From Sphingopyxis sp. H115 (GTDB taxonomy: Bacteria > Pseudomonadota > Alphaproteobacteria > Sphingomonadales > Sphingomonadaceae): a stretch of 64,000 bases of DNA. The notes beneath the pieces were generated by a model, which was given only the letters and a program-made list of their open reading frames with translations, was not told where the DNA came from and searched no databases. Made by a program: the position numbers and the translations under genes. Shown here in pieces: positions 26,607 to 33,748 of this stretch. Location: assembly GCF_001468465.1 (NCBI RefSeq), contig NZ_LNSA01000024.1, positions 1-64,000 on the forward strand, in the 5' to 3' direction. Within the stretch, counting starts at the first letter, position 1; each line of letters starts with the position of its first letter.

Positions 26607-27017
26607 TCAGCGGCGGGTCAGGCGGTGCAGCACCATGCCTGCGATCATCGCCGCAACCGCGATGCCAGCCTGGGCGGGCGCGAGCGCAAGCCCCGCGACC
26701 GCGGGGCCGGGGCAAAGCCCGCTCAGCCCCCAGCCGATCCCGAACAGCATCGCGCCGACGACGAGCGGCGCGTCGATGCCGCGCGTCGCAGGCAGATCGA
26801 AGCTGTCGGCAAACACCGGGCGCGCGGCGCGGCGCTGCACCGCCCAGGCCAGCGCCATCGGCGCCAGCGCGCCCGCCATGACGAAGGCCAGCGTCGGATC
26901 CCATTGGCCGAACATGTCGAGAAAGGCGCGGACACGCTGCGGATCGGCCATGCCCGACAAGGCAAGGCCGGCGCCGAAGATCGTACCCGCGACGAGTGCG
27001 GCGAGCAGGCGACTCAC
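26607..27017 (-). CDS. YeeE/YedE (DUF6691) half-transporter 2
   Basis: 136 residues. GTG 27017 overlaps the preceding gene's TGA (TTGTGAGT). Four helices, with the GLCPGPAVAGLA motif characteristic of the second YeeE half. Together with the gene upstream it probably makes a split thiosulfate/sulfur-compound transporter. Longer in-frame starts overlap its partner and are unlikely. Confidence 0.85.
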   Translation of the reverse strand: MSRLLAALVAGTIFGAGLALSGMADPQRVRAFLDMFGQWDPTLAFVMAGALAPMALAWAVQRRAARPVFADSFDLPATRGIDAPLVVGAMLFGIGWGLSGLCPGPAVAGLALAPAQAGIAVAAMIAGMVLHRLTRR

Positions 27018-27454
27018 AACAGGCCGCCCGTCCGCATCAGCGCGACGGTCGTAATGCCGCTGGCCATGAACAGGAGCGTTGCAGCGATTGATCGCGGAGA
27101 AAGCCGCGCCATGCCGCACACGCCGTGGCCGCTTGTGCAACCCGAACCGAGCCGCGTGCCATAGCCGACGAGAAGTCCGCCGACGGCGACCTGCCACGTC
27201 GCGGCGGGGTAGCGTGTTTCGACCCCGCCGAGCAGCAGTGCGACGAGCGCCGCGCCGACCGGCAGGCCGATGATGAATGCGGCCGCCATCGCGCGCGGCG
27301 CCCCGGTATCCGCGATACCGAGCGCTCGCGCGCCGAGCCCGCTGACCCCGGCGATGCGGCCGTTGCCGAGCAGCAGGATCGCGGCGCTGATACCGATGAG
27401 CAGGCCGCCGGCCAGTCCTTGTATCGGCATCGCCTGGGGAAAGGACGCGATCAT
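27014..27454 (-). CDS. YeeE/YedE half-transporter 1
   Basis: 146 residues from the ATG at 27454, overlapping the hydrolase stop (ATGA). The motif GSGCTSGHGVCGM (with the transport cysteines) defines the first half of YeeE-type thiosulfate channels. Its 3' end overlaps half-transporter 2 by 4 nt, so both subunits are likely made in equal amounts. Confidence 0.87.
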   Translation of the reverse strand: MIASFPQAMPIQGLAGGLLIGISAAILLLGNGRIAGVSGLGARALGIADTGAPRAMAAAFIIGLPVGAALVALLLGGVETRYPAATWQVAVGGLLVGYGTRLGSGCTSGHGVCGMARLSPRSIAATLLFMASGITTVALMRTGGLL

Positions 27455-28368
27455 ACGGCGTTCACGGGGATCTTGAGGTAGCGGATGCCATTGTCTTCGG
27501 GTTCGGGCATATGGCCCGCGCGCATATTGACCTGGATCGACGGCATGATCAGCCGCGGCATCGACAGCGCGATGTCGCGCGCTTCGCGCATCGCGACGAA
27601 TTCGTCCTCGCTTACCCCGTCGTGCGCGTGGATATTGTGCGCGCGCTCGTCGGCGACGGTGGTTTCCCAAACATAATTGTCGCGCCCCTCGGGCAGATAG
27701 TCGTGGCACATGAACAGGCGCGTCTGCGGGGGCAGGTCGAGGATACGGCGCAGCGAGCGGAACAGCTGGCGCGCATCGCCGCCGGGGAAGTCGGCGCGCG
27801 CGGTGCCATAGTCGGGCATGAACATCGTGTCGCCGACGAATACCGCATCGCCGATGACATAGGCGCTGTCGGCGGGGGTGTGACCGGGGACGTGGAGGAC
27901 CGTGACGGGTATCTCCCCGATCCGGAACTGGTCGCCGTCCTTCCACAGTTGATCGAAATCGGACCCGTCGCGCTGAAAGTCGCTGCCGGCGTTGAACAGC
28001 TTGCCGAAATTGCGCTGCACGGTGACGATATGCTCACCGATGGCGATCTTTCCGCCGAGCTTGTCCTGCAGATAAGGCGCTGCCGACAGATGATCGGCGT
28101 GGGCATGGGTTTCGAGCAGCCAGTCGACCGTCAGGCCTTGCGCCTCGACGTAGGCGATCACCGCGTCGGCCGACTCGTGCGACGTGCGCCCCGCCGCCGG
28201 ATCATAGTCGAGAACCGAGTCGATCACCGCCGCGCGGCGCGTCGCGCGATCGTTGACGACATAGGAAATCGTGTTCGTCGCATCGTCGAAAAAGGCTTTG
28301 ATTTCGAATGCTTGTGCTTGGGTTGCCGCGATCTGGGCGCCAGCCATTTCGATAACTTCGTCCGCCAT
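27451..28368 (-). CDS. MBL-fold persulfide dioxygenase-like hydrolase (Blh/ETHE1-like)
   Basis: 305 residues from ATG 28368, preceded by AAGGATC. THAHADHLSAAPYLQDKLGG carries the metallo-beta-lactamase HxHxDH. HVPGHTPADSAYVIGD and MFMPDYGTARADFPGGDA are typical of bacterial persulfide dioxygenases and BigR-linked hydrolases, which oxidise glutathione or protein persulfide to sulfite. First gene of the sulfide operon, right beside the palindromic operator. Confidence 0.9.
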   Translation of the reverse strand: MADEVIEMAGAQIAATQAQAFEIKAFFDDATNTISYVVNDRATRRAAVIDSVLDYDPAAGRTSHESADAVIAYVEAQGLTVDWLLETHAHADHLSAAPYLQDKLGGKIAIGEHIVTVQRNFGKLFNAGSDFQRDGSDFDQLWKDGDQFRIGEIPVTVLHVPGHTPADSAYVIGDAVFVGDTMFMPDYGTARADFPGGDARQLFRSLRRILDLPPQTRLFMCHDYLPEGRDNYVWETTVADERAHNIHAHDGVSEDEFVAMREARDIALSMPRLIMPSIQVNMRAGHMPEPEDNGIRYLKIPVNAV

Positions 28369-28391
28369 TTGCCGATCCTTAAAAATCAGAT

Positions 28392-28430
28392 TTACATAAA
28401 TTATGTAATTGAATAGAGTGATTGCGTCAA
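28392..28430 (-). promoter_or_regulatory. BigR-type palindromic operator over the sulfide-operon promoter
   Basis: TTACATAA-A-TTATGTAA (28392-28408) is a perfect 8-bp dyad with a single central base. On the minus strand TTGACG (28430-28425) and TACATA (28407-28402) are 17 bp apart, so the -10 lies inside the dyad. A repressor bound there would block the persulfide dioxygenase operon and probably the divergent peroxiredoxin-bigR transcript. Confidence 0.75.
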
Positions 28431-28463
28431 GCGGGGCTGCGAGGCAAGGCTTGGAGTGCAGGA

Positions 28464-29102
28464 ATGGATGATGAAATGATCGAGACGACCGACGCGCCCC
28501 GGCCGATTGGGTTGGGCGATGCCGCACCGAATTTTACCGCGCGATCGACGCAGGGGCAGCTGGCGCTGGCGGATTATCGCGGGCGCTGGCTCGTGTTCTT
28601 TTCGCACCCCGCCGATTTCACGCCGGTGTGCACGACCGAGTTCATCGCTTTTGCGAAGCGGCAGGCGGATTTCGACAAGCTGGAATGTTCGCTTCTTGGG
28701 CTTTCGGTCGACAGCCTTTACTCGCACCTCGCCTGGGTGCGCGCGATCGAGGCGCATTTCGGGGTCGTGATCGGCTTTCCGATCGTCGAGGACCCCAGCA
28801 TGGTGATCGGGCGTACGTATGGCATGATCGATGCGGCCGCGCAGGACAGCGCCGCGGTCCGGGCGACCTATATCATCGATCCCGAGGGCATCGTCCGCGC
28901 GATCAACATATATCCGCACACCGTCGGTCGGTCTATCGACGAGATATTGCGCACCGTTGCCGCGCTCCAGCAGACAGCCGATGGCAAGCGGCTGACGCCC
29001 GAAGGCTGGCGACCGGGCGACGCATTTCTGGCGCCGCCGTCCGAAAGGGTGATGGAAGGCGACGACCTCGGCTGGTTCTGCCGCACGATCGAAGCATCAT
29101 GA
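28464..29102 (+). CDS. 1-Cys peroxiredoxin (Prx6-like)
   Basis: 212 residues from ATG 28464, with GGAG 7 nt upstream. HPADFTPVCTTEF holds the peroxidatic cysteine. The long C-terminal extension (GWRPGDAFLAPP, then GDDLGWFCRTI) matches the Prx6/AhpC2 branch. It overlaps the ArsR regulator gene by 4 nt (ATGA). Reduction of peroxides or persulfides during sulfide stress is likely from context. Confidence 0.92.
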   Translation: MDDEMIETTDAPRPIGLGDAAPNFTARSTQGQLALADYRGRWLVFFSHPADFTPVCTTEFIAFAKRQADFDKLECSLLGLSVDSLYSHLAWVRAIEAHFGVVIGFPIVEDPSMVIGRTYGMIDAAAQDSAAVRATYIIDPEGIVRAINIYPHTVGRSIDEILRTVAALQQTADGKRLTPEGWRPGDAFLAPPSERVMEGDDLGWFCRTIEAS

Positions 29103-29500
29103 GCGCGATCTACGAGGATCGCGCGCTCGCGGACAAGGCGGTGGAAAAGCTGCGGATCTATGCGCAGCCGCAGCGGCTGATGATCCTGTCGTGCCTGCTC
29201 CGCGGCGAGCGGACCGTCAGCGAAATCGATACGGCGACGTCCATAGGCCAGCCGGCCCTCAGCCAGCAGCTCGCTGAACTGCGCCGGGGTGAAATGGTGA
29301 AGACGCGGCGCGAAGCCAAGCAGGTCTATTATGACCTGGCGGACGAGCAGGTTGCGTTGTGCGTTCGCAGCATGGAGGCCATTTTTTCCGGAGCGGTTGC
29401 AAACGCCAGTGATCTTAGGACGGCGATTGGCGAGCCTCCAAAGGCCGCGCCTACATTGACGGTTGCCGGCGCGGCCGCCTTTGCCCGAATCGAAAGGTAA
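29099..29500 (+). CDS. ArsR-family repressor, BigR/SqrR-like
   Basis: 133 residues. Winged helix: VSEIDTATSIGQPALSQQLA (recognition helix), then KTRREAKQVYYDLAD (wing). C32 in ILSCLLRGER aligns with the first sensor cysteine of BigR/SqrR. The expected second cysteine after YDIF-type sequence is serine here (AIFSG), but C88 lies about nine residues earlier. The gene is coupled to the peroxiredoxin and divergent from the persulfide dioxygenase operon, across a perfect dyad. Persulfide-responsive repression is the expected role. Confidence 0.85.
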   Translation: MSAIYEDRALADKAVEKLRIYAQPQRLMILSCLLRGERTVSEIDTATSIGQPALSQQLAELRRGEMVKTRREAKQVYYDLADEQVALCVRSMEAIFSGAVANASDLRTAIGEPPKAAPTLTVAGAAAFARIER

Positions 29501-29910
29501 TGGTCAGCCCGCGCGAACGGGATATGTCTGCCGACACGAAGCGAAACCGGGAGGGCGGTATGTTTTGGTTCAGGCTTTTTCTTGTCGCATGTCTGCTGTC
29601 GATTCTGATCAATACCGGCATCACGATCGCCGCGCACGGATGGAATCTGCTGCCGGTCTTCTTCGGCGACATGGCGGCCATGGGTTGGCCGGGGCAGTTC
29701 AATTTCGACTTCTTTACCTTCCTGCTTTTGTCCGGACTGTGGACCGCCTGGCGCGATGACTTCACCCTTGGGGGCTGCTTGCTTGGCCTCATCGCGATAT
29801 TCGGCGGCATGCTGTTCCTGTCGATTTACCTCCTGATCCTCACTTACCGGCACCACGGCGATATGGGCGAAATAATGCTCGGAACCAGACGGACGCGTGC
29901 GAAATCTTGA
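29500..29910 (+). CDS. Hypothetical membrane protein, about 136 residues
   Basis: Start ATG overlaps the regulator TAA (TAATG). Three to four hydrophobic segments follow a charged leader (MFWFRLFLVACLLSILINTG, then FFTFLLLSGLWTAW and LGLIAIFGGMLFLSIYLLIL). In-frame ATGs at 29524 and 29560 are possible starts. No family recognised. Third gene of the peroxiredoxin-bigR transcript, so it may belong to the sulfide response. Confidence 0.65.
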   Translation: MVSPRERDMSADTKRNREGGMFWFRLFLVACLLSILINTGITIAAHGWNLLPVFFGDMAAMGWPGQFNFDFFTFLLLSGLWTAWRDDFTLGGCLLGLIAIFGGMLFLSIYLLILTYRHHGDMGEIMLGTRRTRAKS

Positions 29911-30504
29911 GCAGAGCGGCGGCGAACTCCCCATGGGAAGGAGGCTCGCGCAAACCGGCCCAGACCATGCCGAAAAGCCGCTTCCAGCCGGTCTATGGCT
30001 CGTCCGTCCCGATCGGTTCGGGCGTTGCCGGGGCGCGGTCCTAGACCCAGGACCTAGCGCGACCTGTTAAATCAAAATCGGCCGGTCGCCGACCGGCAGC
30101 GTTTTTGGGCAAAGGGCGGGTATGGGACGCACGCTTCATCAATTCGCCCGACAAGCGGGATCCCGGAGATTCTCGAGACAAGGAACCTCGGGTGAACTGC
30201 ACTCGGGATCCCATCACCTTGGGCCGCTATCGACCGGTTGAACCCGGGCGACCCAGCCTGCGGCCTTCGCGAAGGAAAAGCATGAGTCCGTATCGATCGT
30301 GGTGCTGTCCCGGCTTGGCTAGCGCGGCTCGGCCATGCGGCTGTGTCAGGCTGTCCATACCCAGCTCAAAGTTCGATTTTGAACTATTCCCCGTTTGCGC
30401 GAAACAACGCAAAGGGCAACGCGCGCGAGCGAATAGGCTGCCGCAGTTTCTCTAGCGATATCGAGTGGTGGGTGGTCGCTTGCTAACGGCAGCGATTGAA
30501 GAAA
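29911..30504. other. Gene-poor stretch before tRNA-Asn
   Basis: About 590 bp with no credible gene. It contains the hairpin at 30081-30106, a GGGATCCC motif repeated at about 30159 and 30206, and a dyad AGTTC-N6-GAACT at about 30369. Short open frames show no family signatures. Its composition differs a little from the neighbours and it may be a decayed insertion next to the tRNA; not proven. Confidence 0.35.
30081..30106 (+). terminator. Putative terminator of the peroxiredoxin-bigR transcript
   Basis: Stem GCCGGTC/GACCGGC with a 3-nt loop, followed four bases later by five T residues. It lies 170 nt past the last gene of the plus-strand transcript. The short loop and the gap before the T-run lower confidence. 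Confidence 0.45.
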
Positions 30505-30579
30505 TGGCTCCCCGGGTAGGATTCGAACCTACGGCCGCTCGATTAACAGTCGAGAGCTCTACCGCTGAGCTACCGAGGA
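30505..30579 (-). tRNA. tRNA-Asn (GUU), CCA encoded
   Basis: Complete cloverleaf. Acceptor TCCTCGG pairs with CCGGGGA (one G.U-type pair), D-arm GCTC-AGCGGTA-GAGC, anticodon arm TCGAC-TGTTAAT-CGA with GTT anticodon, T-arm GTAGG-TTCGAAT-CCTAC, discriminator G and an encoded CCA. It is a bona fide tRNA, unlike the tRNA-like elements at 12031-12684. Confidence 0.97.
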
Positions 30580-30642
30580 ATAGACCGCCGTGGCGGGCAA
30601 GGCGGTCCCTTTGCCGCCGCGCGTTCGATATTGCAAGCCCCT

Positions 30643-31413
30643 TTAGACGATAAATTGTTCCATCGCGATGCGTTCGTCGAGGCCCTGGTCAGGATCGAAC
30701 AGCAAGGTCAACGGCCGGCTACGGTCGGTGGTGACCAGCACCGTCTTCACGTCGCGGATTTCGCGCTGATCAGCGACCGCGCTGACCGGGCGCTTTGCCG
30801 CCTCGCGGACATTGAAGCGGATGCTCGTCGATTCGGGGACGAGCGCGCCGCGCCAGCGCCGCGGGCGGAAAGGGCTGATCGGCGTCAGCGCGAGCATTTC
30901 GGATTCGAGCGGCAGGATCGGGCCGTTGGCGCTGAGATTATAGGCTGTCGATCCCGCGGGCGTCGCAACGAGCACGCCGTCGCACGCCAGTTCCTCGAGC
31001 ATCGTCCGTTCGTTGATCATCACTTCGAGCTTCGCGGCCTGCCGCGTTTCGCGCAGCAGCGAAATCTCGTTGATCGCGGGCAGGATATGCCGCTCGCCGC
31101 TGATCGTCGTGATATCGCCCGACAGCGGATGGATCAGGAAGGGGCGCGCCGCGGCAAGCCGGTCGATCAGTCCCTCGACGCGAAATTCGTTCATCAAGAA
31201 ACCAATCGTCCCGCGATTCATCCCGAACACCGGCAGGCTGCGCCGCTGGTCGAGCAGCTGGTGCAGCATGTGCAGCAGGAAGCCGTCGCCGCCGAGCGCG
31301 ATGAGCAACTCGGCTTCGGCCAGGTCGACAAAGTCGTAGAGCGGCCGCAGTTCGGCCTCCGCCTCCATGGCGGCGGGCGCGTTCGATGCGACTAGCGCGA
31401 TCTTGCGATGCAT
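30643..31413 (-). CDS. nadK: NAD kinase
   Basis: 256 residues from ATG 31413. Converts NAD to NADP with ATP. LLIALGGDGFLLHML carries the GGDG catalytic motif, FGMNRGTIGFLMNE the NAD-binding part, and DGVLVATPAGSTAYNLSANG the second conserved block. Shorter than enterobacterial NadK but normal for alphaproteobacteria. It lies downstream of moaA on the same strand. Confidence 0.95.
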   Translation of the reverse strand: MHRKIALVASNAPAAMEAEAELRPLYDFVDLAEAELLIALGGDGFLLHMLHQLLDQRRSLPVFGMNRGTIGFLMNEFRVEGLIDRLAAARPFLIHPLSGDITTISGERHILPAINEISLLRETRQAAKLEVMINERTMLEELACDGVLVATPAGSTAYNLSANGPILPLESEMLALTPISPFRPRRWRGALVPESTSIRFNVREAAKRPVSAVADQREIRDVKTVLVTTDRSRPLTLLFDPDQGLDERIAMEQFIV

Positions 31414-31456
31414 ATTGGTCCGGTTCCCCCGTGCCTTCGAATAACGGGGCCGCTTT

Positions 31457-32479
31457 TCAGCCGCCCGTTGCACTCATATGACGCGCGACCGCCGGTGTGG
31501 ACCTTCGTTCGATGTGAAAGTCATGCGCGCGCGGTTTGCCAGCCAAAGCGGCATCGATCAAGCCGTCGACATCGCCGCCTTCGCGTAAGCTTGCGCGCAG
31601 GTCGACATGATCGTCCTGGCCGAGGCACATATAGACGCGTCCCTCGACGGTCAGGCGGATGCGGTTGCAGGTCGCGCAGAAATTGTCGCTGAGCGGCGTG
31701 ATCAGCCCGAGCGTGACCGGGCTGCCTTCGACCGCGAAATAGCGCGCGGGGCCGCCGGTGCGCTTGTCTACCGGGTAGATCGCGCGCGCTTCGCGCAGCG
31801 GCGCGATGAACTGGTGGAGCGGGATATAATGATCGCTCCGGTCCGCCTCGACCTCGCCCAGTGGCATCGTTTCGATGAGCGTCAGGTCACAGCCCGTCGC
31901 GGCGCAAAAATCGAGCATGGGCAAGAGCTGGTCTTCGTTGAGCCCCGCGAGCGCGACCATGTTGACCTTGACTGCCAGCCCCGCGCGCCGCGCCGCATCG
32001 ATTCCGGCGAGCGCCACGGCGAGGTCGCCGACGCGGGTGATATGGCGAAAGGCGGCGGCGTCGAGCGTGTCGAGGCTGACGTTGATGCGGCGTACCCCCG
32101 CGGCGGCCAGCATCGGGGCATGGTCGGCAAGCCGCATCGCATTGGTGGTCAGCGTCAGTTCGTCGAGGCCATGCCCGATCATCGCGCCGAGGCGCATGGC
32201 GAGTATGTCGATCCCGCGCCGCACCAGCGGTTCGCCACCGGTCAGGCGGATACGCCGGATACCGCGCCGAACGAACCGCTCGGCAAGTTCGCCCATTTCC
32301 TCTATGCTAAGCACCGCCGATTTGGGCAGGAAGGCCATGTCTTCGGCCATGCAATAGCGGCACCGCAGGTCGCAGCGGTCGGTGACCGACAGGCGCAAAT
32401 AGCTGATTTTCCGGCCAATGCCGTCGATCAAGGGCACCGTCGATGCGGTGTGTTGGGATAATGTGACAGCCACGCGCAT
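31457..32479 (-). CDS. moaA: GTP 3',8-cyclase, molybdenum cofactor step 1
   Basis: 340 residues from ATG 32479. Radical-SAM cluster C36-x3-C40-x2-C43 (CDLRCRYC) and a C-terminal second cluster (FCATCNRIRLTVEGRVYMCL). The extreme C-terminus lacks a clear GG terminus but ends MSATGG, consistent with the MoaA tail needed for catalysis. RIRLTGGEPLVRR binds SAM. Other moa genes are not in the window. Confidence 0.96.
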   Translation of the reverse strand: MRVAVTLSQHTASTVPLIDGIGRKISYLRLSVTDRCDLRCRYCMAEDMAFLPKSAVLSIEEMGELAERFVRRGIRRIRLTGGEPLVRRGIDILAMRLGAMIGHGLDELTLTTNAMRLADHAPMLAAAGVRRINVSLDTLDAAAFRHITRVGDLAVALAGIDAARRAGLAVKVNMVALAGLNEDQLLPMLDFCAATGCDLTLIETMPLGEVEADRSDHYIPLHQFIAPLREARAIYPVDKRTGGPARYFAVEGSPVTLGLITPLSDNFCATCNRIRLTVEGRVYMCLGQDDHVDLRASLREGGDVDGLIDAALAGKPRAHDFHIERRSTPAVARHMSATGG

Positions 32480-32533
32480 ATTGTGGTGCAAAAGGGAAGC
32501 GCTTGGCAAGCAAAGCCTGATAGAGGGACCGCC

Positions 32534-33730
32534 ATGAATCGCCTTACCGAGTCCCTTTCCGCCTGCGCCCGCAAACTCGAAACCTTGCACGCGCGGCACG
32601 ATGCCGACGCCGGCGTCCTTCTGGTTCAGGTCGATCAGATGGCGCGCATCAACAACAGCGCGGGCACTGCCACGGGCGATTCGGTGCTCGATGAAATCGG
32701 CCGTCGGCTTGAAAATTTCGCGAGCGACGAATTCGGGCCGGGATCGTGTGTCGATCGGCTCGACGGCCCGCGCTTCCTGATCGTACCATCGGCCCCGATG
32801 TCGCTCGGCGCGTTGCGGGCCCAGGAACGCGCGCTGCACGTCGCGCTCGCCGAACCGATCGTCGGCGATCCGAACGGGCGCCTCTCGATCCGTATCGCGG
32901 CCGCGCTTATCACCCGCGACGAATCGGTCGGCGAACAGCTACGCGCGGCGTGCGACCAGCTCGCGCGCCCGGCGTCCGCGCGCGACGGGGTGATGGTCCA
33001 TGCCGCGCTGTCGCGGAACGAGGTCGTGATCCACTATCAGCCGCAATATGACGTCGCGACCGGCGAGATGATCGGGGTCGAGGCGTTGCTGCGCTGGCAG
33101 CATCCCGAACTGGGGCTGCTCGGCGCGGGGCCCCTGGTGACCGCGGCGCGCGCCGCGCGCCTCGAGTGCGAGCTCACCGAACATGCGCACCGCGTCGCGC
33201 TCGCCGAAATGGCGAGGTGGCCGCGGGCGCTCGCCAAGCTGCGCGTCTCGCTCAATATCACGGCCGCGGATCTCGGCGATCCCGAATTTGCCGGCCGCTT
33301 TGCTGCGATGGCCAAGGCCGCGAAAGTCGATCCCGACCGGCTCACCCTCGAACTCACCGAACAGGCGATGCTCAGCGATCCGGCGAGCGCCGCCGAACAG
33401 CTCGCGCAGATTCGGGCGCTGGGTGTCGCGATCGCGATCGACGACTTCGGCACGGGCTATTCCAGCCTGTCGCTACTGGCGCGGCTCCCGATCGACTATC
33501 TCAAGATCGACAGCGGTTTTACGCGTACGATCGACGGCAGCGACCGCGACCGTATCGTCGTGCGCGCGATCGTCGATCTTGCGCGTGCGCTCGGCCTGCT
33601 CGTCGTGGCCGAGGGGATCGAGAACGAACGCCAGCTTGGGCGCCTGTCCGAACTCGGCGTCGCGACCTGGCAGGGCTTTCTGAAATCGGGACCGGTGCCG
33701 TCGGAGCAGCTGCTCGGGTTGATGGAATAG
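32534..33730 (+). CDS. EAL-domain cyclic-di-GMP phosphodiesterase with degenerate GGDEF
   Basis: 398 residues. An N-terminal GGDEF-like domain (about 1-150) lacks the active loop, with RLDGPRFLIV where GGDEF should be, so it cannot make c-di-GMP and may be regulatory. The EAL domain (about 160-395) is intact: GVEALLRWQHP, SLNITA, LELTEQ, DDFGTGYSSLSLL, KIDSG and VVAEGIEN. Cytosolic, with no membrane helix. Likely an active phosphodiesterase; a PilZ receptor gene lies 6 kb away. Confidence 0.9.
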   Translation: MNRLTESLSACARKLETLHARHDADAGVLLVQVDQMARINNSAGTATGDSVLDEIGRRLENFASDEFGPGSCVDRLDGPRFLIVPSAPMSLGALRAQERALHVALAEPIVGDPNGRLSIRIAAALITRDESVGEQLRAACDQLARPASARDGVMVHAALSRNEVVIHYQPQYDVATGEMIGVEALLRWQHPELGLLGAGPLVTAARAARLECELTEHAHRVALAEMARWPRALAKLRVSLNITAADLGDPEFAGRFAAMAKAAKVDPDRLTLELTEQAMLSDPASAAEQLAQIRALGVAIAIDDFGTGYSSLSLLARLPIDYLKIDSGFTRTIDGSDRDRIVVRAIVDLARALGLLVVAEGIENERQLGRLSELGVATWQGFLKSGPVPSEQLLGLME

Positions 33731-33748
33731 CCGTCGCTGGCGCGCGGG

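Noticed and set aside
30227-30412. Possible transposase or gene remnant before tRNA-Asn.
   Set aside because: Only about 60 codons with no recognisable motif, and no terminal repeats or target duplication seen.
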